Source of the DNA: Bathynomus jamesi
Lineage: Eukaryota > Arthropoda > Malacostraca > Isopoda > Cirolanidae
Assembly (NCBI GenBank): GCA_023014485.1
Contig: JAJOZX010007509.1
Coordinates: 1 to 64,000, forward strand
DNA: 64,000 bases
Reading direction: 5' to 3'
A program made the translations under genes and the position numbers. Each line of letters opens with the position of its first letter. Position 1 is the first letter of the stretch. The notes under the pieces are model-generated. The model had not been told where the DNA came from. It did no database searches and saw only the letters and a program-made list of their open reading frames with translations. Positions 21,552-34,605 of this stretch are shown here, piece after piece.

Positions 21552-22943
21552 TTGGGCCCACAAGGAATACTAGCTCTCACAAATATCAGCACATATTCAT
21601 ACCAACACTGTATTATTCCTGACATATGGAAACAAGGTAAAATTATTACACTACTCAAACCAAACAAAAATCCAACAGAACCAGCTTCCTATAGACCCAT
21701 TACTTTACTATGCACACCTTCCAAAGTAACAGAAAGACTAATCTTACAGATCACCAACCCACACATTCCACTATCGCCTACTCAACATGGATTCAGACCT
21801 CACCACTCAACCACGACATTACTCACTAACCTCACGCAGCACATCATGGATGGCATTAACTCCAGACGACCAGCTCAACGTACACTATTAGCAACAATAG
21901 ACATTAGTAAAGCATTTGATGCTATCCCACGCTTCCCTCTCATAAACAAAATACTCAACACAAACATGCACAATAACACCAAAAGGTGGCTGAGCAACTA
22001 TCTCTCAGGAAGATACTCACATGTCACATTTAATGGCAAGTCATCCAAAAACAAGCTTTTTCCGAACAACACATCATTATCTTTTGCAAACCACATTCAG
22101 GACATTAAAACCAAATGTATGTCAAGACTTAACACGCTTAGGGTACTAACAGGCACAAACTTTGGACACCAGCAGGAAACAACGTCACTCATATACAAAC
22201 AATATATTCGCTCAGTTATGGACTATGCTAGCCCATGCTGGGCACCCATTATCTCAAACACATACATAAACACCTTACAAACAATACAAAACAACGCACT
22301 TCGTATCATTACAGGATGCACTCAAACAACACCAATAGAACACCTGCACACAGAAACAAAAATACTAAAAGTTAGGGAACATTTAGACATGAGAGGAACA
22401 CAATTCATGGCAGCAGCGACAACTAACCCACAACACCCTTGCCACTACATGTACAATCATGCACCAACACCTCGCACCATTAAGGTAACACCAGAGAGAC
22501 ATTATAACCAAATACTCCATTCCATACCACGCCCCACAGACACCACACAGTACAGAAAACACATACACACACACCTAACCCACAAAGCACTGATACGACT
22601 CGGTCCGAATGCGGTCCTAGGTGCGAAGCCGCCACCCATTAACAGGTCAGAGATCAGCCTGAACAGATCGGATCGAGTTAACTTAGCACGATTCCGTTGT
22701 GGACATCACCCCAACTTATGGACATATAAACACAGACTAGACAACTCCATAGACGACACCTGCCACCTGTGCCAGGACACACCACAAACAATTGAACACA
22801 TTATGACAGACTGTACCGCTCTAGCACAACAACGAACACAACACAACATCACTAGTGCGCTGAACCTCTGGTCCACTCCGGAGAGGGCGATCGGTTACCT
22901 GCGTGCCGCCGGCTTACTCGATCAGGGTGGGCTGATCGGCTGA
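21552..22943 (+). pseudogene. LINE-C RT and C-terminal domain with the catalytic core deleted
   Basis: 463-residue open frame: I-I-T-L-L-K-P-N-K-N-P, S-Y-R-P-I-T-L-L-C, Q-H-G-F-R-P-H-H-S, T-I-D-I-S-K-A-F-D-A-I, then the deletion joins N-K-L-F-P-N directly to N-T-S-L-S-F-A-N, in frame. Next come thumb motifs (M-D-Y-A-S-P-C-W) and the C-terminal knuckle C-H-L-C...E-H-I-M-T-D-C. The fingers segment begins upstream near 21,430 in another frame (K-A-T-G-P-D). The missing part holds V-P-Q-G and the catalytic Asp pair, so no RT activity is possible although the frame is open. Confidence 0.85.
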
Positions 22944-22961
22944 ACAACAACAACAACAACT

Positions 22962-23355
22962 CTATTATTTTATTTGTCTGCTGATTTTTGTATCGTCAGT
23001 AAGTGATGTTATTTGTGCTATTGTTGATTACTTCATTTCTACCGGTGAGCATGATTATGAAAAATAGTGGAGCAAGTATCCTACTGTTTGTTGAGGTACT
23101 GAGATAGGAACTTCTTAGTTTGATTATGATATTCCATGGATTGTGATAACTTGCTGACGCACTCTACGGGATTAAGTTTTATACCAGTTTATCTATTTTG
23201 CCTGGTGTTCCCATATCTTTCATTTTATGTACTACTATTCAATGATAACTCCATAATCACACTTGTCGAATGTTTTGCCAAAGTCTGTGTACATTACGTC
23301 AAAATTGACTTTGTTTTCGAAGGCATTATTGATAGTGTTTGTGTTCTATTATTTT
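22962..23355 (-). pseudogene. LINE-B RT remnant, old
   Basis: Antisense match at nucleotide level to LINE-B around its FADD and palm segment (TCTGCTGATTTTTGTATCGT and the ACACTTGTCGAATG block). The frame is destroyed. In copy B the same remnant (54,620-55,020) continues on the other side of a mini-mariner. Confidence 0.6.
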
Positions 23356-23425
23356 TTTAATTCTCTCTCTCTCTCTCTCCATATATATATATATATATAT
23401 TTAACTGCAAACACGCAGTATAATT

Positions 23426-23483
23426 AACGTAAAGAACGACGCTTGTATAGGAGATATTCCTATACAAGCGTCGTTCTTTACGT

Positions 23484-23484
<1 letters not shown>
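23426..23484. repeat. Perfect 27-bp palindrome, shortened version
   Basis: Arms 23,426-23,452 and 23,458-23,484 are perfectly complementary with a 5-base loop. Copy B carries the same outer arms with about 33 more bases of palindrome per arm inside (55,107-55,239), so the centre has been lost here. Confidence 0.85.

Positions 23485-23533
<49 letters not shown>
23485..23533. repeat. (TA)n microsatellite
   Basis: Between the palindrome and the MITE. A short tract also precedes the palindrome at 23,382-23,401. Confidence 0.85.
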
Positions 23534-23538
<5 letters not shown>

Positions 23539-23762
23539 GTCCATAAAGTCACGCAACACAGGAAAATACATTTATTTTATTTATTTATTTATTTTGTTTT
23601 ATTTATTTGTTCGAAATGATTCTCACCAATCTCAAAACATGTTTGTAAACGGAAAAGCAGGTTTCTTTGAATGTTCCTCAACATATTTGGCCTGATGAAT
23701 ACATAAATAAATAGACATTGCTTACAGTATGTTCCTATGATTCGTGACTTTATGGACACCCT
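23534..23762. mobile_element. 229-bp MITE with AGGGTGTCCATAAAGTC ends
   Basis: Inverted ends AGGGTGTCCATAAAGTC at left and GACTTTATGGACACCCT at right, within TA-rich flanks, as expected for a mariner-type non-autonomous element. No coding capacity; TTTA repeats inside. The copy at 55,268-55,496 has the same length. Confidence 0.85.
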
Positions 23763-23883
23763 GTATATATAACGGTTTAGTTATCGACTTGTATTTAATT
23801 TTTATGAATGCAGTATTTACACTTTTCACAGTTCCCCTGACAATCTTTAAGATGTGGTTCAGAAAAACATTTGAAGTCAGACA

Positions 23884-24898
23884 ATTTAGTCCCATCTATT
23901 AAGTTTACAGTTGAAAAAGAAAATGATGGAAGCCTATCTTTTCTTGATCTAAAAATTTGGAGATGCTCTAATCAGTTCAAATATGAAGTCTACCGTAAGC
24001 CTACTAACAATAACTCTTATGTGCATTTTTATTCTGACCATCATCCTTCGATTAAATCCTCTATTTTCTCTGCTATGTTTCTTCGAGCATTGAGAGTTGT
24101 CAGTCCTGAATTTTTAGATTCCGAGTTATGCAATATCATGAATATTGGTACTAAATTATGTTATCCTATTTCATTTTTAGATAACTGTCTTAAGAAAGCC
24201 AAGAATAGGTATTATAATAATGTAATTGTAAAGGAATTTCAGCGTAAAAATATCCTTAGCCTACCTTACCATGTTAATTTTCAATACCTTCCAACTGTAC
24301 TTAAAGCAATTGGCATTAATGTAATCTTTAAGTATAATAATACTGTTAAATCACGCCTAATAAAGAATAGCCCTGATAATGTTGTTGGTTGTGTGTATTC
24401 GATCGGATGTACACAATGTAACTCAGTATATATAGGCCAAACCGGTAAAACGTTAGATATTAGGGTAAAACAGCATAAATATGCTTGTAGAACAGCTAAT
24501 AATTCCAATGCTTTATTTAACCATATGTATAGATGTAACCATAGCATCAAGTGGGATAGTTCTAAAGCGCTTGTTAAAAACAGAGATATAATAGAAAGAA
24601 ATATTCTCGAATGTGCATTTATTCATTTTAAAAACAATTTCAATAACAGTGCGGGGACGTATAAAATTGACGATATCATGTTAAAATTTCTTTTGCCTCT
24701 CATTAACCCTTGTTAAGTATGTGCTAATTGTTTTGTTTTTCCTGTACGTTGTATATATTTATGGGCATCTCGCCTTTTATCTTCATTCCCTGACGAGGTG
24801 TAGCTTTGAATACACGAAAGGCCTTGGAATCGTTTTTCTTTTTCCTTGTGGGTTTGCAGCATTCATTCATTTCACGTGTTTTATTGTGAAATTCATCC
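23884..24898 (+). pseudogene. PLE-1 Penelope-like element, RT end plus GIY-YIG domain
   Basis: Open frame to 24,716. It starts inside the RT thumb (N-L-V-P-S-I-K-F-T-V-E, G-S-L-S-F-L-D-L-K-I) and continues through the linker to the GIY-YIG nuclease: C-V-Y-S-I-G-C-T-Q-C-N-S-V-Y-I-G-Q-T-G, R-V-K-Q-H-K and the conserved N-H-M-Y-R-C-N-H and I-E-R-N-I-L-E segments. No frameshift in the retained part; the RT catalytic core is missing by 5' truncation. The 3' UTR contains a hammerhead motif, then the terminal TTCACGTGTTTTATTGTGAA hairpin and (TA)n. Homology of copies A and B ends at this insertion. Confidence 0.9.
24785..24830 (+). ncRNA. Hammerhead-ribozyme motif of PLE-1, intact core
   Basis: Stem I ATTCC (24,785-24,789) with GGAAT (24,826-24,830); CTGACGA at 24,790-24,796; stem II GTGTA/TACAC with an 8-base loop and one extra G; GAAA at 24,816-24,819; then GGCCTT in place of a normal stem III. 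This fits the small hammerhead variants tied to Penelope-like elements, expected to cleave as dimers. Confidence 0.75.
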
Positions 24899-24916
24899 CA
24901 TATATATATATATATA

Positions 24917-25673
24917 CAGGGTGGGCCGTAAGTTTCCATACATAGGAAAAATTAAACGTTTGTTTTTATGTTTCAGATACCCTAAGAATATGCGTTTGAC
25001 GTAAGATCTTGTTTACTGATGAAGCAAATTTTTACGTCAATGGAGAGGTTAATCGGCAAAACATACGTTATTGGAGTAATGCTAACCCTAACTGGCTGAG
25101 TCCGACGAAGATGCAAGGTGCCGGTAAAGTGATGGTGTGGGCGGGATATGGGGTGACAGAATTATTGGACCAATTTTTGTCAGTGGAAATCTTAATGCCG
25201 AAAGGTATCTTAACATGTTGCAAGAAGAGATTTTCCCATCCCTGCTAAACGAGGAAGGTAACTTCCCAGTTTACTTCCAGCAAGATGGAGCTCCACCTCA
25301 TTATGGTCTTCACGTGCGTCGGTATTTGGATCAGCAGTTTCCGGATGCTTGGATTGGTCGGCGTGGTCCTGTGGAGTGGCTTCCCAGATCCCCAGATCTC
25401 ACCCCCCTTGATTTCTATCTTTGGGGGCACTTGAAGGCCATGGTGTATCAGGAAAAGATACGAGACATAAATCATCTAAAGGAACGTATCACCAACGCCA
25501 TTACAAGCATAACGTCAACTGTGCTAATGCGTGTTCATCAACAGTGGGGAACACGTATTGAAATGTGTTTTCAAAACAATGGCAACCATGTAGAGCATAT
25601 TATATAAATAAAAATGGTTGTCCATAAAAAAATGTTTATTTTTCCTATGTATGGAAACTTACGGCCCACCCTG
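24917..25673 (+). mobile_element. DD41D mariner-type transposon, N-terminus deleted
   Basis: Inverted ends start CAGGGTGGGCCGTAAGTTTC, flanked by TA target duplications. Coding from about 25,000: [11 protein letters not shown] (first Asp), V-M-V-W-A-G, a one-base shift near 25,140, then Y-F-Q-Q-D-G-A-P-P-H-Y (second Asp) and S-P-D-L-T-P-L-D-F-Y-L-W-G (third Asp). There are 41 residues between the second and third Asp by count. The C-terminal part is intact to 25,607. The DNA-binding half is absent, so the element is non-autonomous. The second instance of the surrounding duplication (near 63,133) lacks it. Confidence 0.85.
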
Positions 25674-25727
<54 letters not shown>

Positions 25728-25776
25728 GAAAACTATGATAACATATCAATTCAGCAACATAGCAGGTTTTTGATTC

Positions 25777-25857
<81 letters not shown>
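25673..25857. repeat. (TA)n then (GA)n microsatellites
   Basis: TA at 25,674-25,722 and about 40 GA units at 25,778-25,857. At the equivalent place near 63,330 the GA tract is only about 7 units. Confidence 0.9.
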
Positions 25858-25860
<3 letters not shown>

Positions 25861-26109
25861 TTATCCTTGCCAGTTGAGAGTTACCAACAATCTGAATATA
25901 TCCTTGGCGCGTTGTTGCACTGCACATTTGCACACATTTGGGCTATTTGGGTATAGCTAATACCCCAGCAGTAAATCTTCAATAGGACTAAAGTCAAGAC
26001 CAGTATCATTATTTTCTCACATATTTTGAGCTTTCGAAAGAACTAGGTGTTATTTGGTATGTCTAATAATAACTGCAGCACTAACCTCGAATCAATTATA
26101 TTTTTTTTT

Positions 26110-26525
26110 ATTTTAAACAGAAAGGAGGGACCAAGGGCAAATGGGCGCAAAAGCGCCCCTCCCATAGAAGAAGAAGAGCCAAATCAAGGTACGGGATTTT
26201 CGACATGCATAGACACTCTGCGTTTGAGAGATGGGAGGTCATAGACAGGAGGAAAGATGGATTGAGGAAGATTATTCCAGAGTTCACCGGTTGAGTAGAG
26301 GAAAGATTGCGAATAACGATTAACCCTTGCGTTAGATAGTTGGATATAAAAGGAATGAGAAAGTGTAGGAAGTCTGGTGCTGCGTGGTCTCCTTAAAGGA
26401 GGAGGCATACAGTTAGAGAGTTCAGAAGAACAATGTCCGTTATAATAGCGATAGCAAAGAGAGAGTGAGGCAACATTGCGGCGAAGAGAGAGAGACTGAA
26501 GACAATCAGTAAGAGGTGGGAAATT
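26110..26525 (-). pseudogene. LINE-D C-terminal fragment and 3' UTR
   Basis: Minus strand: L-R-R-N-V-A-S-L, Y-R-Y-Y-N-G-H-C-S-S-E-L, P-R-S-T-R-L-P-T-L-S-H-S-F and L-W-N-N-L-P-Q-S-I-F are the conserved C-terminal tail of a widespread invertebrate LINE protein of the jockey superfamily. The 3' UTR has a GGGCGC-AAAA-GCGCCC hairpin at about 26,143-26,158 and a T/A-rich end. Second copy at 63,595-64,000. Confidence 0.75.
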
Positions 26526-26767
26526 GATGAGCGTTCAACTCTAAATTTGGAAAACGGTCACTATCCATAAATATGACGGAAATATAAACGCGTAAATAAA
26601 AATATGTTAATAATAACATTAAACCGTGGTGGAAAATAGTTGCGCTAAATATAACAATGAACGTGAAATTTAAAGTATCTGTCTATCGATCTATTTATTT
26701 GTCTCTCTCTCTATTTATATATAAACACTAAATTCTTTCTTCTTCCTTTTATTTAATTTAGTTTAAC

Positions 26768-26798
<31 letters not shown>

Positions 26799-26822
26799 AT
26801 AATATATATATATATATATATA
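26526..26822. other. Non-coding interval and (TA)n
   Basis: No gene. A part near 26,600-26,760 resembles the interval at 8,085-8,170 (shared CGGTGGAAAATAGTTG and CTGTCTATC-type runs). TA tract at 26,770-26,822. Confidence 0.5.
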
Positions 26823-27836
26823 CGATGAAAAAAAACACGAAGGAAAGGAAACACAGATTGGTGATCAAGCGCTTTCGTCTAATGACATCCTCAGGAACAC
26901 TATTTATGTGGAGTTTTTCAAAATTACTTACATTCCGAGAATCCTGGGGGTTGGCATCCCATGGTTGCGGTACGTTGACTAAATTTTGTGTATGTGGCCC
27001 ATGAATCGTGACCTGGATGACTTCCTCCTTCAGTTAAATGATCAAGTCCTCTCCATTAAGTTTACTTTAGAAGTGGAACAAAACAACTCAATCCCGTTTT
27101 CGGATGTGCGTGTACATAGGGAAAGTCCAGGTTTTATGTTTAGTATCTATCTATCAGAAAAAAACAAAAAATTTGTCCAACGTACACTTTTACTCTGGAC
27201 ATGACACCCCCATTAAGAAGGTCATATTTTCTTCAATGTTTCTCCGCGCTTTTACGATCGCCAGTCCGGAATGCATGGATGCCGAATTGGAAAAAATCAA
27301 TGGTATTTGAAGTGATCTGTGCTACCCTCCTGCGTTTATGGAATCTTGTCTTAACAAGGCAAAACGAACCTCCTATCGTGTGAATAATAACACTCGCACT
27401 TTGTCAAAGAATATTTTAGTACTTCCATTTTTTCCGGGCTTTTTAGGCATTGCTAATGTACTTAAACTTTTGAATATTAATGTAGTATTTTCATATAACA
27501 ATATTCTGAAAAATATCATAGTTAAAAATAGCCCAACCAATAACTCAGGCATTATTTATAAAATTGGTTGTAAACAATGTGATTCCTTTTACATTGGTCA
27601 GACGGGAAAGGATTTGCACACGCGTGTAAAACAGCATCAATATTCTGTTAGAACGGGACAGTCGTCCAGTGCCCTTTTTGTCCATTTGTCAGAGTTATCC
27701 CACTGTATTGATTGGAATAATGCTTCAGTTTTGTTTCACTCTAGCAACATTGTTAATAGAAATATTCTTAAGTCTGCTATTATCCAACTTACAAATAACT
27801 TTAACATGAGCCAAGGTCTTTTTCCACTTGATCTTG

Positions 27837-27838
<2 letters not shown>
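26823..27838 (+). pseudogene. PLE-3 Penelope-like element
   Basis: A third PLE family. The inverted terminus with a hammerhead comes first, then the RT end (L-N-D-Q-V-L-S-I-K-F-T-L-E, S-I-P-F-S-D-V-R-V), frameshifts near 27,180 and 27,310, and the GIY-YIG domain at 27,338-27,831 (I-I-Y-K-I-G-C-K-Q-C-D-S-F-Y-I-G-Q-T-G, R-V-K-Q-H-Q, N-R-N-I-L-K-S-A-I-I). The protein runs straight into (TA)n without its own stop. Only moderately similar to PLE-1. Confidence 0.85.
26861..26900 (-). ncRNA. Hammerhead-ribozyme motif of PLE-3
   Basis: On the minus strand: stem I GTGTTC/GATCAC with one U-U mismatch, CTGAGGA box, stem II TGTC/GACG with an ATTA loop, GAAA, then GCGCTT as a minimal stem III. A remnant of the same segment sits in the loop at 4,332-4,353. 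Confidence 0.65.
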
Positions 27839-27907
<69 letters not shown>

Positions 27908-27929
27908 GTGTGTGTATATATATATATAT
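27839..27929. repeat. (TA)n with TATG/TGTG runs
   Basis: Compound dinucleotide tract joining the 3' end of PLE-3 to an inverted PLE-1 end. Confidence 0.9.
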
Positions 27930-28082
27930 GAGATGAATTTCACAATTAAACACGTGAAATGAATGAATGATGCAAACCCACAAGGAAAAAGAAAAACGAT
28001 TCCAAGGACTTTCGTGTAATCAGAGCTATACCTCGTCAGGGAATGAAGAAAGAAGGCAAGATGCCCATAAATAATTCAGGAC
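27930..28082 (-). mobile_element. Inverted PLE-1 3' end with hammerhead motif
   Basis: Minus strand copy of the PLE-1 3' UTR, from its terminal TTCACAATTAAACACGTGAA hairpin to just past the hammerhead, placed directly before a sense PLE-1 copy. This gives the inverted-end arrangement typical of PLE insertions. Confidence 0.75.
27999..28044 (-). ncRNA. Hammerhead-ribozyme motif, inverted PLE-1 end
   Basis: Minus strand: ATTCC/GGAAT stem I, CTGACGA box and GAAA all retained. Stem II has one A-C mismatch and a G-T pair compared with the copy at 24,785. Confidence 0.65.
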
Positions 28083-28915
28083 TGACAACTCTCAAATTTG
28101 AGGTCTATCGCAAGCCTACTAATAATAACTCTTTTGTGCATTTTTATTCTGACCATCATCCCTCGATTAAATCCTCTATTTTCTGCTATGTTTCTTAGAG
28201 CATTGAGAGTTGCCAGTCCTGAATTTTTAGATTCCGAGTTATTCAATATCATGAATATTGGTACTAATTTACGTTATCCTATTTCATTTTTAGATAACTG
28301 TCTTAGGAAAGTAAAACATAGGTATTATAATAATGTAACTGTAAAGGAATTTGAGCGTAAAAATATCCTTAGCCTACCTTACCATGTTAATTTTCAATAT
28401 CTTCCGACTTTACTTAAAGCAATTTGTATCAATGTAGTCTTTAAGTATAATAATACTTTTAAATCACGCCTAATAAAGAATAGCCCGGATAATGTGGTTG
28501 GTTGTGTGTATTCGATCGGATGTACACAATGTAACTCAGTATACAGTACGTACATATATAGGCCAAACGGGAAAACGTTAGTTATTACGGTAAAACAGCA
28601 TAAATATGCGTGTAGAACAGTTAATAATTCCAATGCTTTGTTTAACCATATGTATAGATGTAATCATAGCAGCAAGTGTGATAGTTCTAAAGCGCTTGTT
28701 GAAAACAGAGATATAATTGAAAGAAATATTCTAGAATGTGCATTTATCCATTTTAAAAACGATTTCAATAAACAGTGCGGGAATGTATAAAATTTTCAAT
28801 ATCTTGTTAAAATTCCTTTTGCCTCTCATTAAGTCTTGTTAAGTATGTGCTAATTGTTTCTCTGACTACACGAAAGGCCTTGGAATCGTTTTTCTTTTTC
28901 GTTGTAGGTTTGCAT
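28083..28915 (+). pseudogene. PLE-1 copy at the start of duplication B
   Basis: Sense fragment from Y-R-K-P-T-N-N-N-S (frame break near 28,185) through the linker to GIY-YIG, interrupted by about 10 extra bases near 28,545 (CAGTACGTAC) between V-Y and I-G. The 3' UTR lost the first half of its hammerhead; only the part from CTCTGACTACACGAAA onward remains at 28,858-28,890. The equivalent of the window's first 300 bases. Confidence 0.85.
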
Positions 28916-28925
28916 CATATATATA

Positions 28926-28996
28926 CAGGGTGTCCTGGCTTAAATGGCAATAAAATAAATTTATAATGTTTTATTTTATTGCCATTTAAGCTAGGA

Positions 28997-29000
<4 letters not shown>
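28926..29000. mobile_element. 28-bp hairpin element, copy B
   Basis: Same as 459-532. Arms 28,932-28,959 and 28,970-28,997 with one mismatch. A shorter (TA)n follows to 29,034, then a MITE-arm fragment at 29,035-29,075. Confidence 0.7.
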
Positions 29001-29037
<37 letters not shown>

Positions 29038-29075
29038 ACGATTGGTTAGGTTAAGTCGTAATATTTTTGTTAGTT

Positions 29076-30221
29076 TTAACATTTTATTTGATGGATTTAT
29101 TTAAAAAAATGTTTCCTAAAGATCCTAATGTTGTTTACGTTCTCCAACTTTGACCTAGTGCAGTTTGTGTCCCCTTTACGTCAGGGGGACGTAAACTACA
29201 CTTGCTCCCAAAACTCTCAAAAACTGAATAATACCATTGTTTACATTAATCAGCTTAATAATATTCATTTTTAAAAGCTATATTTATCCTACATAATTAA
29301 TAATGATGTTAATTAACAAATTTCATAAATGCGAATTACGTTCTTTGTCCAAAAACGGAGTTTAATTGAAATAATTATTTTACAATTAATAAAATTTTGT
29401 GGGAAAAGATTTATTTACATTTTTGAAAGAAAAGAAGGAAGTTGTTCATCCTTTTCATTCAAACGAATTCTATCTCCTTCTTCTGAAAATATGATCATGA
29501 AGAGGAAAAGTTTTAATCAAAGACAAGAATAAGAATTTAGCCAACTCACCAAACCGTCAAACCACCGAATAACCAAACAGTAGAAGAAGAGCCGAACGGA
29601 GAAGATACGAACACCCGAACCAACAACGAGCAGTCAAATAAAATAAAAAATAATTAAATATTGGAGGGGGAAGTAAAGTTAAAGAAAAATACACAATTAA
29701 ACAATTAACTTCCCGTTCTTTCTTTGTAATAAGATGTACTAACATATATACATAAGTCTTATTTAAATGAAATCATTATAAATATTCTCATAAGGAAATT
29801 TCTAAAGTACAACTTTTTCATATTTGTATTGTGAGTTGTGAATGAGTTATATTTAATATCATGACTGAACAACACACACGAAATTTCACATCAACCACCG
29901 ACCACACTAAAGAACTAGTTACAACGCTATACTGTATTTTAATTTCAAAGCCTGATGAATCTAGCAACACACAGTAAATGAAAATGTTGCCAGTTTACAG
30001 TTGCCAGGCAGTAATTCCTTTATACTTTTCAAATTAAAGATGGGTTGTGAACCTGTTCGCCGAAACAACCTGTTCTGAAATATCATATTTATGATGATGT
30101 AGGTCCTCTATATTTCAAAAGTATAGAGAAGTATAGAAATATTTCTATATCTTTATGTATTCCTGTAATTATGTTCTCTATGCATATACCACTTTGAATA
30201 TTTATTTCTATACAAATACGA
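29076..30221. other. Non-coding interval of copy B
   Basis: Near-identical counterpart of 656-1,796, including the CCGAAC-type run near 29,540-29,635. No gene is recognised. Confidence 0.6.
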
Positions 30222-30447
30222 AAGGTTGACAAAGTAAACACCACGATATTTGTCTTCAAGAACAACTGGCAAAGCTCATCAATGGAATGCCAGAATGTAT
30301 TTCAGCTTTACAAAATGCAAAGAACAAAGCAACACCATCCTAAATAAATTGATCCAATAAATCTGTTATTATTTATTGACATTTATTATTAAATAAAAAA
30401 CTTGAGCAAAAACCTACAGGTGTCTATTTACTTTTGTCAACCCTCTG
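30222..30447 (+). mobile_element. Internally deleted Tc1-like element, copy B
   Basis: Same structure as 1,797-2,023, with the transposase tail and both inverted ends retained. Confidence 0.6.
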
Positions 30448-30584
30448 TGCTTATACCTGTGTGAAAGTTTCTTCTAATAAAAATATGTTATCACAGAAAA
30501 GGTTATTTTTATTGAAAAACAATTGTTTTCTTATTTTCCACTATATATATATATATATATATATATCTATATATAAGTATAGAA

Positions 30585-30761
<177 letters not shown>

Positions 30762-31053
30762 TTGTTACCTTCGTTTTGTTTCCACCTGAATTGTTCATTC
30801 TGACGAAGGTCAAACTTATTACTCCATCTTGGAGCTACAGCTTAATGTGAAATTCGAATCACGACCCACTACGGGTGGCCAGAAATTGCAAATCTTTACC
30901 CGGACTCCATTTCACCATCTCCAAATCAGCAGCCCAGCCTTTCAAAAACTAGGGCACCCATTTATATACCAAACCATTTTCTCTGGGACGATAAAAAGCT
31001 GGGTAGGTTGTGGGCTGACTGCTTTCGTCTTTTGTTGGGGGAAAATAAATATA

Positions 31054-31056
<3 letters not shown>

Positions 31057-31107
<51 letters not shown>
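31057..31107. repeat. (TA)n microsatellite
   Basis: Counterpart of the tract at 2,547-2,645. The interval 31,108-31,374 that follows is shared with copy A and carries no gene apart from the lipocalin polyadenylation signal. Confidence 0.85.
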
Positions 31108-31437
31108 GTAAAAAGTAAAAGAAAAACCAGTCGGATTGTGCATGCAGTGTTTAATTTTGATTAAGAGTAAATAAGATTATTAAAATTTAAATAAGATTAA
31201 CAATTTAATTTGGGTGCAAAGTTTTATTTTATTCAAATATCAGAAAGATACATTAAAGAATATATTATATGAAATCTATATTGTGGTGCAGCGAAAATGT
31301 AATTGCGTGTAAAGCAATAAAATATAATGAAGATCCATTTTCAGTTTCCATATCCATTTCATGATCCATATCCATTTATTTGTCCAAGGGGTCAAGGGTT
31401 CAAATGTTCAAGGGTTCTCAAGAGTCTTCGCTAAAGT

Positions 31438-33363
<1,926 letters not shown>

Positions 33364-33416
33364 TTTTACAAACATTTTCAATCTTCAAAACCTTTTAACA
33401 TTTCAGAAATTCTGGC

Positions 33417-33421
<5 letters not shown>

Positions 33422-33467
<46 letters not shown>
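33422..33467. repeat. (TA)n upstream of lipocalin copy B
   Basis: Lies about 60 bp 5' of the lipocalin start codon. The fold-back element found next to this tract in copy A is absent here. Confidence 0.9.
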
Positions 33468-33470
<3 letters not shown>

Positions 33471-34271
33471 AATTGTAACATTCCTATTTGCACATAAAGT
33501 CGAAACTCGCATGACATTCTAACTGTACATAATATTCATGTAAGATTGGAAAATAATTAATTTTTTCTATTTTTTATTAAATATTTATTCAATGATATCT
33601 TGATGAAGCTTTCAGTTTTTAGCTACCTCGTTGGTTTCCTTATTTTAAGCTCAATCACGTGATTTTGTTAAATTGTGCAATGTTCATTTTTTTATATATA
33701 TATATTCTCTTAAATCATAAAATACGAAGTCATATCCTGAATATTTAGTTGACACGGCAAATCATGATAATTTTAAATTTGCCAATAGTATATAAACCAT
33801 TGTAACTTTTCAAATGTTGTTCTGTCTGATCTGATCCAGAGGCTGAAGCATCATTACCTGTAATATTTATAAACAGTAAAATTCAGTAAAGGGATATTTT
33901 TATCTTCTCCTTTGAGTCCTGTCAACGGACTGACCCAAGAAAATATAGTTTTAGAATAACACACCATCTTCGACAAACACTGAAGTTAGAAATCAATAGA
34001 CATTAAGCCTGAGACGAGCTTTGCCTCACAGACTTCTCCGATACGTTACAACAAGAATTGGGAATCGACCAATAACCTAGTAAGGGTTCACAGAATCCTC
34101 CGATCAGCTACAAGAAGAAATCGGAGGTAGTACAAAAGAAATTATTGCGATTCCCTACTCACTCAGTACTCAGTACCAACTACCCCAGGATGAGAAATCT
34201 GTTGCTGACACCTAACAAAAACTCTTGTCAACTTCGAACTACTCAAGACCATCGACGGAGGGTTAACACAA

Positions 34272-34351
<80 letters not shown>

Positions 34352-34605
34352 GTATCACATCAAGATAGTAAAAAAATTTAGTTTTTTAAAAACTGATTTA
34401 GAATTTCGAAATATTTTTAAAACATTTCTACAACAGTATAACGACAATATCATTTAAGAACCAAAAAATCGGAATAAGGTGTTCAAAACAAAATTGGAAG
34501 AGGGGGGGGGTACTAATCTGGGGGTAAATATTCTTAAACTATTTAGTAAAACAAATAACAACTTAAAAATATTAAAATAAATTACTAATTTCCACATACT
34601 TTTTT
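33468..34605. other. Non-coding interval of copy B with a (TA)n expansion
   Basis: Counterpart of 5,418-6,448. The (TA)n at 34,275-34,351 is about 76 bp here against about 20 bp in A. No gene is supported. Confidence 0.5.

Larger units (their letters stand above)
19881..22955 (+). mobile_element. LINE-C copy 2, near full length with internal RT deletion
   Basis: The most complete LINE here: 5' leader, 2A-like motif, AP-type endonuclease, RT and C-terminal zinc knuckle, ending in (AAC)n. Its 5' end begins exactly at the (AAC)n tail of copy 1. Relative to copy 1 and copy B it lacks about 190 bp around 22,067 that encode V-P-Q-G to Y-A-G-D, the RT catalytic core. Jockey-superfamily organisation without RNase H. 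Confidence 0.85.
23884..26525. repeat. Second dispersed duplication, instance 1 (PLE-1 plus LINE-D)
   Basis: The PLE-1 copy, its tail and the flank leading into the LINE-D C-terminal fragment are found again from 62,115 to the right edge. The DD41D transposon (24,917-25,673) is present here and missing from the other instance, so it inserted into one instance or was lost from the other. The (GA)n tract is also much longer here. Confidence 0.85.
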
